Assembly (NCBI GenBank): GCA_037957365.1
Contig: JARHVA010001189.1
Location: forward strand, 1,884,501 to 1,948,500
Direction: 5' to 3'
DNA: 64,000 bases
From: Torreya grandis
Taxonomy: Eukaryota; Streptophyta; Pinopsida; Cupressales; Taxaceae
The translations under genes and the position numbers were made by a program. This document shows, piece by piece, positions 48,201-59,070 of this stretch. Position 1 is the first letter of the stretch, and each line of letters starts with the position of its first letter. The notes under the pieces are model-generated. The model was given only the letters and a program-made list of their open reading frames with translations. It ran no database searches and had not been told where the DNA came from.

Positions 48201-49787
48201 AGTGAAATTTTGCTTAATATGGAAGCCTATTTACACTCTACTTTCATGATCAAATAATCAATATCCTATGTCAAATCATTGAACCTATACCTGGACTACA
48301 TGGTGGAAACTAGTTTATATTTCAAGATACTCCATCATGGGATGATTGTTTGTGAGATAAGATCCATGTTTTGGAGATATTAAGGTAATATGTCTCAAAA
48401 GAAACTATCTAATTTGTATAAATTGTTCTCAAGTTTACCTTATGGAGTGATGGATTTACCATTTCCTCAATGATATTCTCAATTATTTTAGACCTTAATA
48501 AGGTCTCAAACATTATCCAACACCTTTATTCAAATCTGCCCAATCCTCTGTAGAAGCTTCATATAGATTTACATGTAGGATACAAGGCAATGTGTCACGT
48601 TGGGTTCTCAAAACCAATCTTAAAACCAATTAGATAGTTCAAATTCATTCTCTCCACCTTGGGAGACTTCTCAAAAAAATTAAACCTATTCTCTTATTCA
48701 ACATGACTATCCAAAACTTTTGTTCACTTGAATGTAGGTAAATGTTTGCAAGATATTTGACTATGGACAAAGAAGTTTGATTATGGAAAGTTTCTATATG
48801 TTCACTCCATCAAGATATGAATATGATACCAAACCTCCTTGGGAGATATTAGCCACTATGACATGATATGTAAACATAACATGTTACCTTTGTTTGAAAC
48901 CATTACAAGAAAGATAACCCTCTACAATTGATGAAACATGTCTGCACACTATGATGTAGTTTCTAACTAGTATAATGAGGTGCTTATAATTTTATCCTTC
49001 ACAAAACCTATGAAAAATGAGTTTATAATCACATGAGAAAATTATTTACAATCTCAAAAATCATTTACATTAATTGGTTTGTATGGGATAATCGAAATAG
49101 AGAGGAAACCTATAGGGTATGGGAAAATGTAGGCATACAATAGTGGTAGACCTTCTTAGCAATGGTTCATAGAGGAAAATTAACCAAACCTAAAACTCTT
49201 TCCATGGATTTTTATCAACCCTCAAGATCATTTGATCCAACTCACCTACTATTGTCCATACTAGATTGAAACCGGTTGATCATTTTTGCATGCAAAAGAG
49301 AGTGATGGAGAGAGAATAGTTTTATGCCATTTTTGAGATATTAAAACATAATAAATCATGAAACAAAGTTTAGGGGACCTAAACGGTCATTTTTAAGCCC
49401 TCCACATGTGATAAATCTTATGCATAAGCTATACAATTGCCTAAAACCACATGAAACTATTACTTTTTCACTAATCTTCTTGTTTTGACATTACACCTAC
49501 ATTTTTTTAGTTCTAAAATAGTTATTCTGACATATTATGACATTTTGGATGTTTGATATTATTTTAAAACACTTTTCCTTCTATAAACGTTATACAAGTC
49601 ACATAAATGACCCCAAAAGTGGCCTTAGAATAACATAAGACTATCTAAGATAAATACGACAAAGCTAAAGCACTATGTTGACCTTATTAAGACCATGGGA
49701 CATATACAAGACCCTAATAGACCCCTATATAAATTTTTCAACTATAGGGGGTTGACCTAATTTGACTTGTGGTCAAATTAGTCAACA
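45248..49787 (-). repeat. T6: 5' LTR, 4540 bp
   Basis: Inner edge TGTTGATT on the + strand at 45248 and outer edge ending CAACA at 49787. In element sense it starts TGTTGACTAATTTGAC, at once forming a hairpin (49752-49785). It contains no reading frame I can recognise; short frames inside it are chance. It is unusually long for an LTR. Confidence 0.87.
49752..49785 (-). other. Hairpin at the T6 LTR terminus
   Basis: The arms TTGACCTAATTTGAC (49752-49766) and GTCAAATTAGTCAA (49772-49785) pair around the five-base loop TTGTG. The same structure is at 41682-41715 in the other LTR. It starts two bases inside the LTR end, where integrase binds LTR DNA. Confidence 0.75.
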
Positions 49788-50032
49788 TGTACATAATATT
49801 AGTTTTTCCACTAATTTTCATAGAGTAAAGATGGAGCACTCACATGATACACCTCTAGTCATAGTAGAGCCTCTTAGGAGTATGCTCATGGAAAAGACCT
49901 TATAATTTTTCCAAATATCATGACCCTTCTAGTCTTCTTCCTCTAGATATGCTAGCCACTATACTTAGATCTATTATACAACCAACCTTACCTTTAGATG
50001 AGCCTAGTTTAGTTTATTCTCTAGCTTCCCCC
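49788..50032. other. Spacer between T6 and T7
   Basis: Short stretch. One + frame near 49910-50030 reads SSLLPLDMLATILRS and then SIIQPTLPLDEPS without a stop, which looks like old coding sequence. It could be part of whatever T6 or T7 inserted into, but I cannot link it to T5. Confidence 0.35.
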
Positions 50033-52690
50033 TATTGGGGCTAACATACCCCCTATGTATAAAAATTGGGGGCCCTTGAGAAACCCTAAAGTTTGATCCT
50101 ATAAACATGACATGTCTAGATCATTTATAGAATTTGAAGATCATCCACTTAATTAAAATTAGGTTGGTTAATTTTTTTTGCTCTAATTTTGTCTAAACAT
50201 TGATAATAAATGGTCTTCATGTCTTCTCATTATAGGTTCCATGGTGTTCTTGCTAAAAATTCACATTCTAAAACCCTAGCAAAACCCTAAGTTCAAATTT
50301 GAATATTGGTGGGAACTAAATTAGAGAGAAATTTTAAAATCCATTTTACACTTAAGCATAAATTTCATGTTTTAAGCTATCATTTATTTTAACATGACTA
50401 AAACTTAGCCTAAATATGCTTGGGCCTTTTATTATTTCTCCTTTAAATTCCTTATATTTCCAAGTCTAATTTTGGTATTGCAGTGTCCCTTTTAATGTTT
50501 CCTATATTGGTCCCTTTGATTTATACTTTATCCTAAGGTTTTAATTCTAAGGCCTTGATGTATTTATTAATACAAATGGGACCTTAGTCTTAACACCTTA
50601 GCCTAATTATTCCATGTCACCATGTGCCCTAACTTAACTTCCTTACTTCTCAGAGATCTAATGGTCCACACTTCATCATGGGGTTTAATCAAATGGACTA
50701 AGAAGGACTCGATCTTTAGCTTATTTCATGTAACTAGGATGATCCAATACTTCATGCTTCCTCATGGCCTTTTAATTGAACAAAATGAGGAAATCTTGAT
50801 AGAATCTTGCACATAGCCCCTTAGACCAATCACATTAAATTTCTTAAATTTGATCAATGGTTCTCACTTCATCATAGACATAAGATCAGATGGAATAAAG
50901 GAATTATGGAAAATTCAAAAGGCCCAAGAGCCTCATGAGATCAACACATGGAATCCTTACATTCAAAGATTATAAGTAAAGGGACCTACCTAACTGAAAC
51001 AACCAATCATGAGAAATCTCCTAGATCATGATCCTCCAACTCTCACTTCATTGTAGATCTTGATCTAATAGAGTGAATTAATTCCAAGATATTAGGAAGC
51101 CTCATGGAGGTTTTAAGTGGTACTTTCACATTGAGTCATACGAATTTGATGAGCTTGAAATTGATGTCCATGAAATCATCATTTGACATCCATGAGGACG
51201 TATTTGACATTCGTGTGATCATCAACTTTAAGTCCATTAAATTAAAAAACTTCACTAACATAAAATTGACATTCTCATAACCATCATTTCAAGTCCACAA
51301 GGATGTATTTGATATCTATGAGATCATCAAATTTAAGATAATGAATTATTTTACTTAGGATTAAAATACACTCCAAAATGTTTCTAGAAAACTTGTGAAT
51401 TACTTTGTAGGTGACTAGAAGCCCTCAAAAGATACTCAAACACTGGAAATCTTCAATCTATAAATATTGAAATGATCTTATGGTTTAAATATATGCAAAA
51501 TGAAGTTATTCTAAGTATAAACTTTAAGTTTCCCATTGCATTTTGTTTGAATACCGTGAACCTTAAACTATAGACTTATACTAAGTCTTATTTTAAAGAG
51601 TATTTGTAATGTAGAACTTAGACCAAATGTTTCTAACCAAAGGTTTTAGTGTTTTTATTTTTATGAAATAAAACTCTATTTTTACATTAGGTCTTTATAT
51701 CATTTTGATCCCTTTGAGCATGTTATATAGACTTAACATAAATATTTTAGCCCAAAGTATACATTGTGTTTATTAAAACACAACATAAACTTTGGCTTAA
51801 GATATTTATCCATGGTCTCCTCTTATGAATCCAAAAAACTTATGGATAAAAACTTTAGCTTAAAGTTTATTTCATGTTTAATAAACATGAAATAAACCTT
51901 ATCCTAAGGGGTTTAAACCTAATTCCCTACCTTAGTAATATGCTAAATTAAATCTTGGGCATCTTTGCATATCAATGGTTCGTACTTCATCATGGGAATA
52001 TGATCCAATGGCATGAAGACCCTGAAGACTTTTCAATGGATTCTTGAGATCTTGAGGGCTTAAGGCATGGAAAAATCCCATTCAAAGAAGAACTAATAGA
52101 TGAATCAATGGTTTATGATTTATCATGCTTTGTAGTCTAATGACACAAAAACATTGATGACTTTTCAAAGGTTCGTGAGCTCACCACATGGCCAATACTC
52201 ATTCAACAAATGACAAACATAGGATATGGAGCTCAAGAAGGCATTAAAATATTCCAAGTGGAAAAATAATGAGGCTTGGCATAGAAATATCCAATCATAA
52301 GCAAGGACCCAAATCATGATCAATGGTTCACAGTCACTCACAAGATCCTCATCTAATGGTGAAAAAAAAGGGAGCATTTTTAAATTTCAATGGCTAGTAC
52401 TCAAAAGACATTTATGAAAAATTTTGTGAAAGGTCCAGATCAATGTCATATAAGTACCATGAAAGTAGACAAGGACAAAATAATATAGCTTGTGTGTTTA
52501 AAAATGTGAAGGTATAAAGGCAAAGGTCTAAATCAAATCCCAACCATGCATGAGCTAAATGCTAAACAAGATATCTCAATTAAAGATCTGAAACCCTAAA
52601 CCCTACATAAAAGAGACCTTAATTTAATTTGTTTTATTATAATTCAAGTTGAGAGAAGCTTTATTGAATTTTTTAAGCACAAAAAAGCTT
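50033..52690 (+). repeat. T7: 5' LTR (3' edge approximate)
   Basis: It begins near TATTGGGGCTAACATACCCC, aligned with TGTTGGTGTCAACATACCCC at 63153. Identity with the 3' LTR is clear over the whole ~850 bp available. The edge of the LTR lies between 52640 and 52740. A TACATAAAAG box at about 52602 could be the promoter. Strong hairpins lie at 50528-50606, 51743-51806 and 51862-51900. Confidence 0.75.
51862..51900 (+). other. Near-perfect 18-bp hairpin in the T7 LTR
   Basis: Arms AAAGTTTATTTCATGTTT and AAACATGAAATAAACCTT pair at 17 of 18 positions around the loop AAT. A weaker 29-base-arm hairpin lies just before it (51743-51771 with 51776-51804). In old DNA, such good pairing suggests recent origin or selection. 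Confidence 0.8.
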
Positions 52691-52740
52691 TCATAGGGAT
52701 CCATTAATATCTGATAGTGAATAATTTGTAAATAAAAGCC

Positions 52741-55403
52741 ATGGTAGCTAATAGGAAATAGTTGAAGGAGGAGAACAAGATCTATTTTTCCAAAAAAAAC
52801 AAAGGGAGGATATTCAAAGACGCTAAATTGGATTTTACAAACCTAAAAAATGGAAATATGAATTGGTCTAAGCTCTTATTCAACAAAGAGGAGCTAAAAC
52901 CTATCACCAAGGAGGAGCAGCGAATTATCATGGTTAGTAGGAAGCATGATTACTTAGTCACTATTCAGATGGTTGGCCTTTATTATGCTACTATAAAACT
53001 AGAGGTACTTCATTATATTAATGTGCTTGCTCTAATTTTCATAGACTATAGGATAGACAATGATTAGATCATCCATGAGTGAAATTCTAAGAAGGTGTCC
53101 TACATTTCCCTTTTGGCCTTTAAAAAATACTATAAGATCCCTATACCCCATGTGGACTTATCCAAGATTAGGGAGTAGACCAACAAGCATGACCTAGATA
53201 TTGTCCTCAAACCATGGTTACACTAAGGGAACCATGTCTATAGAGACTTTGAGGGTAAGATCACAGTAGTCTAGTTTAGGGAAGGGATTAGGGTAGTCAT
53301 GACCCTATTAAACATAGCATCAAGATCCCCCTCAACCACATATGTAAACAAGACTTGGGTCCTTTATGTGTATTTCATGGTGGAAGAGAAGCTCATCCCT
53401 CCAATTAGAGACTTGATTAGTGTCTTCTTAGCCAAGCAGCTCACCAATATCAAAAGGAAGATAGTTAAGTAATATTATATGATGGCATATTTGTTATATG
53501 CCCTACTTACCTCCATCAACTTATTTGGCATTATAAATTGGTCTCCTAAGGGCAAAACCACGATATCCCACCACTATTCAAAATTACACATATTCAAATA
53601 TAGGAACCACATGTAATTTATTTGTGACTATGTATACCCAACTATCATAGAGGCCATCACATGTTATCCCATGCCTAAGGTTCATCCATTAATCAAGAAA
53701 TATGTAGAAATGATGGGGGATGTTTGGTTTTACCTCGACTAGACAACTATCAAAATTGAAGGAATCATGTCCCAACCCTACAGATTACTTGTGTATGTTC
53801 TTAGTAAGTTTGTAAAGTAAGAAATTGCCTCCTAACTCATCCATGGTCTTGATGGGGTCTATAAAGAAAAGAGGAAGGGCCTTCTCTACCCCTTTCCTCT
53901 AATCATTAAAATGACCATGTTGCAAGATTGGAATCAGGTTGAGATGATGTCTAATCATAGGGACTCATATGGGTTCCAATTAGATGAGATCAAATTTTGG
54001 GATCCCAAGAATATATTAGGTGATCATTTAAAGGTGAAGCAACTCTCCAAGATTATATATGTGCATTAGCTTAGTGTCTATGATACCATTTACATCAAGG
54101 AAAATAACTATGAAGAAGTGTTGTCTAAGATTAAAGGGCACAATATTAAGCTGAAACATCAATTAACAAATAAGGATAATCTAATAGGAGATTTATGGCA
54201 GATGAATCATCTCCAATATCATTTGATGCCCTCATCTTATAGATGACCCCAAGAGCATATGCAAGTAGATCAGCCACCACCTTAGAGGCAAATTGATCAA
54301 GGACATGGAAAATAAAAGCTAGTAGAGAGACATGGAGAGGGGACCTTATCTTCAGTACTACCCTAAAGGCCACCATATCTAGTAGAGTATTTGGGCATGA
54401 TTGCCTTGGATCGAAAGGAAATAGTTGAAGGATCCCTTAGAGATATCATCAAAGCATATGGCACTAATGGGGAAGAAGGATAGATTGAATAGGCCCAAGT
54501 CTAAGTAGAGGAGCTTGAGAAGGAAAAAGGGAAAGAGGTTGCTCTTAACTTAGTCCCAGTGGTACCCTAAGAGAATAAGAAAGTAGAGTTAGCATTGGTC
54601 CCTGTTGGACTAAGGAAAAAGCCAAAATTGACCTTTACTCACCCCACAAGTGAGATAAATTTGTTTAGTGAGGATTTCCTAATTCATAGACCAGTCATTC
54701 CTAATTGGTTCACCTATGGTAAATTACAAAATATCCCCTCTCTATCCCACCCATGGGAACTAATAAAGGCTAGTGACATAGAGGTTCATGATAACATCAA
54801 GCTATGGATCAAGGCTTTGATGAGAGAAGAGGAAAGAAGGATAGTGGTCAACATAGGGCTAGAGAGTAAGAAAATGAATGCTTTGGGAGCATCCAATAGC
54901 ACATGAGTTGAGGTACCAAATCCTCCAACATATACAATGCTAGTCACTACTATCCAATTTAATCTAGAGACAACTAGACTTGAAAGGGTCACCATGAGGA
55001 AAGGAGTAATAGGAAATGAAGAGTTCACTTTTTGGGTCTGACCCCAATTAAAGGGAAGCAATTAGGAGAACATCCCATCCATAAAGAGGATGTTGAGAGA
55101 TTAATTTAAGCTCAGTCAACTCAATCCAAGGCTAGGATTCAAGGAATGAAGCAGATGATCTAGAATTTTGAAAAAGAAAAAGAGAACCTAGAGACACATG
55201 CCATTATATTTGTGTTAGATGTTATATTAGATATGTTTGAGGCTTCATTCTTTGACATGTTTAACTCTCTATATTCTATGAAAATGAGACAAGATGCATT
55301 AATCCAATAAGTTGAAGTAGCCAAAAGAATCATAGTGGAATGTCAAGGGGAAGAGACTAACTTGAGAGATCTCATCAACAAATTTTTAGAATATTCATTA
55401 TAA
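52741..55403 (+). pseudogene. T7: extra 5' ORF (ORF1) of unknown function
   Basis: Starting at ATG 52741 (MVANRK, stop, LKEENK), a mostly continuous coding sense runs about 885 codons to TAA 55401-55403. The longest open parts are 52762-53067 and 54595-54906. Stops are almost all TAA or TAG where Gln would fit; a few indels shift the frame, notably near 54180-54400. The middle contains MMAYLLYALLTSINLFGIIN (about 53479-53540). The C-terminal part (about 55140-55400) is rich in Glu, Lys and Gln and likely coiled coil. Position between LTR and gag matches ORF1 of Ogre elements, whose role is not established. I cannot assign a function. Confidence 0.7.
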
Positions 55404-56330
55404 ATATACATCTAGATTAATTTGTAGCTTAAGTTTGGATCATAATTCACTTAGTTAACATAGATCCTTTTAAATTCATAAGGAATGGACCATGATGGCT
55501 CTAAACCATCGCTTATTATAATTTTTTTGAAACACTCAAATATCTCTACCACTATTTCACCACAGATGACATCAAGTTACCACAACCTACTACTCATGCT
55601 CTAAATTCTTGGAATTCTAAAATGAGAAGTGTTCACTCATACATATCTCTATCACTATTTTACCATAGATGACATCAATTTTCCAAAACCTACTACTAAT
55701 GCTCTAAATTCTTGGAATTCTAAAATGAGAAGTGTTATTTGAACACTAAGAACCACTATGGTGCATTTAGAGACATCAACAGGCATTTCCACTGGTGATA
55801 AAAGGAGGGTCAAGGATCATCTTTATGAATTCTTTGAATCTTTTTTAGTCTTATCATGTTTTGATCTAAGATTAGTGTATCTTTGTGTTTTTAAGTAAAT
55901 TCTTTACTTATAAGTATAAATACCATTGATCTTTATGGTTTGTGGCATGTCTTTGTGCTTCCTTAGATAAATACCAAGGTTCTTTTGAGATTTGATGCTT
56001 GGTTTCAGAAAATTTAACTTGAAATTTGAAAATCCATAGTATTTGTGTTTAGGATAGCTTATTTTGATCAATTTTTAGCATATCTTTCCTAGATCTAATT
56101 TTATTTGGGCTTAGACTTATAAAGATAGATCATATTAGCATAATTGGATATTTCTTTGAGCTATTATTAGCAAAGATCAATGTCATTTATTGTTATTTAT
56201 GAAATATTTTCAAAATGAGCTTAATGTGGAGGTCTAGTCCTTATTCTTTATAAATATTATCTTGATATATCATATTTAAAATAAGATCTTCAACCTCCAA
56301 GATAGAATTACTAAAGATTCAAATCAGATG
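55404..56330 (+). other. T7: spacer between ORF1 and gag
   Basis: No coding sequence. It carries a ~103-bp tandem duplication (55541-55746) and aligns with the orphan fragment at 21.94-22.32 kb. Gag coding sense begins near 56330. Confidence 0.6.
55541..55746 (+). repeat. ~103-bp tandem duplication in the T7 leader
   Basis: Copies 55541-55643 and 55644-55746 share CTAAATTCTTGGAATTCTAA and AAATGAGAAGTGTT. The related fragment at about 22200 carries one copy, so the duplication is specific to T7. Confidence 0.85.
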
Positions 56331-57300
56331 ACACTCAGAGATAAGGGAGCCTTTTCTTGAACTTGAGGTTCATAGAAAAGCCAAGCATGACAAAAGTACA
56401 TGTAGGAGATCCAAATATTTACCATCTTCACCTATTCAAGGTACCTTTGCCTTCAACCTTTGTTTAGTTATGGCTTGGTTGGGAGAGTCTTCAATTAATG
56501 TGCCAGGTGTGGTACATGATCTCCTACACAACCCTGAGAAGCATTTTCTTACATTTAGTCCAACTGGTATTACAACTATTAAAGAGCACATTAAGTCTTT
56601 TAAATCTTCCTTAAGGTTTCTAAATGTTTTACATGAGGATGTGGCTTGTAGGTTATTCCCCTTTACCTTTAAGGATGTTATTTATGAATGGATCTTAAAC
56701 TTTCCCAATAATTACATCACTAGTTGGGATGGTTTCACTGATGTTTTTATTGATCAATTTGGTAAGATTGTTAGTCCTTATGTTATTTACCATCAGTTCA
56801 CAACCATTAGAAGAGATGAAAGTTAGCCTATTAGGTTCTTTAATTCTATATTTTAGAAAATGTATAGTAGGACCATAGAACCCTATAAGCCTGATGATGT
56901 CTTAGCTTTAGAAATATACAAGGTTGAAGTAGATCCCATGACCTTTATATTTTTGAAGAGATCCATTCCAGCTATAACTTCATTAGTTAGGGCTTATTCT
57001 AAGATAATAACCATCAATGATTAGATGCATCCCCAAGGACAAATAGCCTATTCTATTCTAAACACTAACCCACACATGCCCATTCTAAACATCTTTCCAA
57101 ACAACAACCAAAATATCCCAAACTTAAATCAACTCCTAAACCTAAATCAATTGACATTAAGTCATGTTGCTCCCAATCAAAACTTAGGATTCTTAAATCA
57201 TCTGAATAATGGCTTTAATATAAATGATCAAAGGGATTTAATACCATCTACTAACAATAACTAGGTACATAATTATGAGACTCCTAAAAATGAGAATGAA
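56331..57300 (+). pseudogene. T7: gag
   Basis: The open part begins before ATG 56470 (REPFLELEVHRKAKHDKS in the same frame upstream, about 56345). The core reads LHEDVACRLFPFTFKDVIYE (about 56626-56685), then WILNFPNNYITSWDGFTD and VFIDQFGK, a clear retrotransposon gag signature with conserved Trp, Leu-Pro-like and Phe positions. A stop at 56824 is followed by more gag in frame (PIRFFNSIF) and an Asn/Pro-rich tail (57025-57264). No zinc knuckle was recognised. The structural protein would form the virus-like particle. Confidence 0.85.
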
Positions 57301-58085
57301 TCTATCTTAAAAATGGTCCAAAAGTTGAGCACTAATTTTATTCAGCTAAAAATATAAGTTGGAAATACTATTGAAAGCTCTAGTAGGAACATCTCATTTC
57401 AAAGGTATAATAGGCTAAATAATAGATTTTAGAATGATATTTTTCATAATAATAGGAATAATGAGCCATCTTATGAAAATAAGACCATGGACATTAAACT
57501 TACTGATATTGCATTACATAACCAAGCATGGTGAGATTGACGGCATTGAGTTTTACAAAGTTTTTGAGGCTTTCCAGGAAGAATTAGATACATTTAAAGT
57601 GGTCCTTAACAAGGATAATGGTGTACGTACTTTTGGATCCAAGTCATTTGATTAGACCTTTATGGTGGATACTTTTGATTTCCCTTTTTAAGAAGAGAAT
57701 GAACCTGATGAGATCCATGAGGAGATCCAAGCCTTTCAATAGCCATTAAAGAAGACCTATCCATTAAAGAATAAATAGTAGAGGCAACCCTTAACTACCT
57801 CAATGCCTCCACATAATTTTGGAACTCCTCTAGACACTTATTTAAACAACAATCCTGAGCCACCTGAAGGGAGTACTTCTAAACCTAACCTTTATATTCC
57901 TAGTTCTTCTAGTAAAACTAGATATAACATTATTGAGGATATGAAGAAAATAAAGGATAACATCACTTTGCATGAACTTACATAGATTACAAAGCAAAGG
58001 GACCTCTTTTTGTAATCTATGTCTAAGAAATCCAATAAGTTACCCAAGGCTAACCATGTTAATGTGATTGTACACAAGGCTAAGG
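57301..58085 (+). pseudogene. T7: linker between gag and protease
   Basis: Readable segments include FYKVFEAFQEELDTFKVVLN (about 57552-57610), PPHNFGTPLDTYLNNNPEPP (about 57806-57865) and TRYNIIEDMKKIKDNITLHE (about 57920-57980). The last block, Y-N-I-x-E-x-L-x-K-x-x-x-x-I-S-L-x-E-L, is a common element just before the protease in Tat-type polyproteins. Stops and shifts break it. Confidence 0.65.
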
Positions 58086-58089
58086 TAGA

Positions 58090-58500
58090 ATCTCCTTTCC
58101 TGCTCACTGTTAGGGTGTTTGGTAAGAACTTGCATAATTGTTTATTGGATTCAGGTGCATCTACCAATATCATGCTTGTAGGTATATGAAAACAACTTGG
58201 ATTAACACCTATAAAGTTTGATAGAGTTATCACCCAATTAGAAAAATCTAGAGTTAAGGTAATTATGGAGTTGTTAAATGTTCATATGTAGATAGATTTT
58301 GAACCTAGAGTGAAACAATTCATTGATATTCAATTTGTTGATATACCTAATTTTTATGGAATCTTATTGAATAGGGAATGGACAAAGGCTCTAAATGGTT
58401 ACATGTCCATAGATTACTCACATTTATGGATACCTTAGAAAGGAGTTCCTAATAAAATCAAGGTTGAGAGAGAAACAAGGATGAAACACATGATAATGGA
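58090..58500 (+). pseudogene. T7: aspartic protease
   Basis: The active-site block CLLDSGASTNIM is intact (Asp at 58148-58150). After a stop come LGLTPIKFDRVITQLEKSR, KQFIDIQFVDIPNFYGILLN (about 58314-58375) and YMSIDYSHLWIP (about 58402-58438), which align with the remaining T1 protease tail. Retropepsin-like enzymes act as dimers and cut the gag-pol polyprotein. Two stops (after NIMLVGI and after NVHM) disable it. Confidence 0.85.
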
Positions 58501-58510
58501 GTAAAATGTT

Positions 58511-59070
58511 GTGAATGAGAGGGTCAACATAATTGACTTAGACTTAAGGGTTTTCACCCTAGAGACTGATAAGGTATATGATCCCAAGAATGCTCATATT
58601 GTTCTTGGACTATACAAATTGCATTTTGATGGTTTTAGGTGTAAGGTTAGATTTGGAGTAGGTATTATCCTTACTAACCCCATTATTAATAAATACCATG
58701 CTTCTTATAGACTCTAATTCCCTTATATTAATAATCTTGCTGAATATGAAGCCATTATCCTAGGTTTACAATTTTATATAAAGAATAAGGTCAAAGAACT
58801 GCTAGTTTATGGGGATTTAGAACTAATGGTCAATCAAGTAAGAAGAAAATACAATTTCAAGCTCTCATATCTTAAGAGGTATAAGTTTAGGTTTTGGGAT
58901 TTGATTGAGTCTTTTGATGCTTTTTGCATTTCCTCCATCCCAAAAGAGGAAAACCAAACTATTGATGAGTTAGCATTTGTTGCATCCAACCTCATGCCCA
59001 ACTAAGATTTCCCCAATTTCAACATTGAGCTAATCCCTTATCCGTCAGTGCCTAATAATGTTAACCATTT
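58511..59070 (+). pseudogene. T7: extra RNase H (aRNH-like) before the RT
   Basis: KLHFDGF (Asp at 58628), AEYEAIILGL (Glu at 58748), VYGDLELMVNQV (Asp at 58814) and TIDELAFVAS (Asp at 58964) give the four acidic positions at 0, 40, 62 and 112 codons, identical to T1. Only a single early stop (near 58717) and a few later ones disturb it, with no frameshift between the four residues. It lies between the protease and the RT, an uncommon place for the second RNase H of Tat elements. Confidence 0.83.

Larger units (their letters stand above)
37218..49787 (-). mobile_element. T6: 12.6-kb LTR element with ~4.5-kb LTRs, gag and protease only
   Basis: Two long direct repeats (37218-41717 and 45248-49787) flank a 3.5-kb interior. 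Gag and protease read on the minus strand, so the right repeat is the 5' LTR. The 5' LTR runs from TGTTGACT to AATCAACA, a clean inverted terminal match, and is followed two bases later by a primer site. The left LTR lacks about 90 bp at its outer end. No RT, RNase H or integrase was seen. The LTRs make up over 70% of the element. Confidence 0.87.

Noticed and set aside
37218..49787. Segmental duplication as the source of the 4.5-kb repeats
   Set aside because: The TGTTGA/TCAACA ends, the primer site two bases from one copy, and gag-protease in the right orientation between the repeats fit LTRs better.
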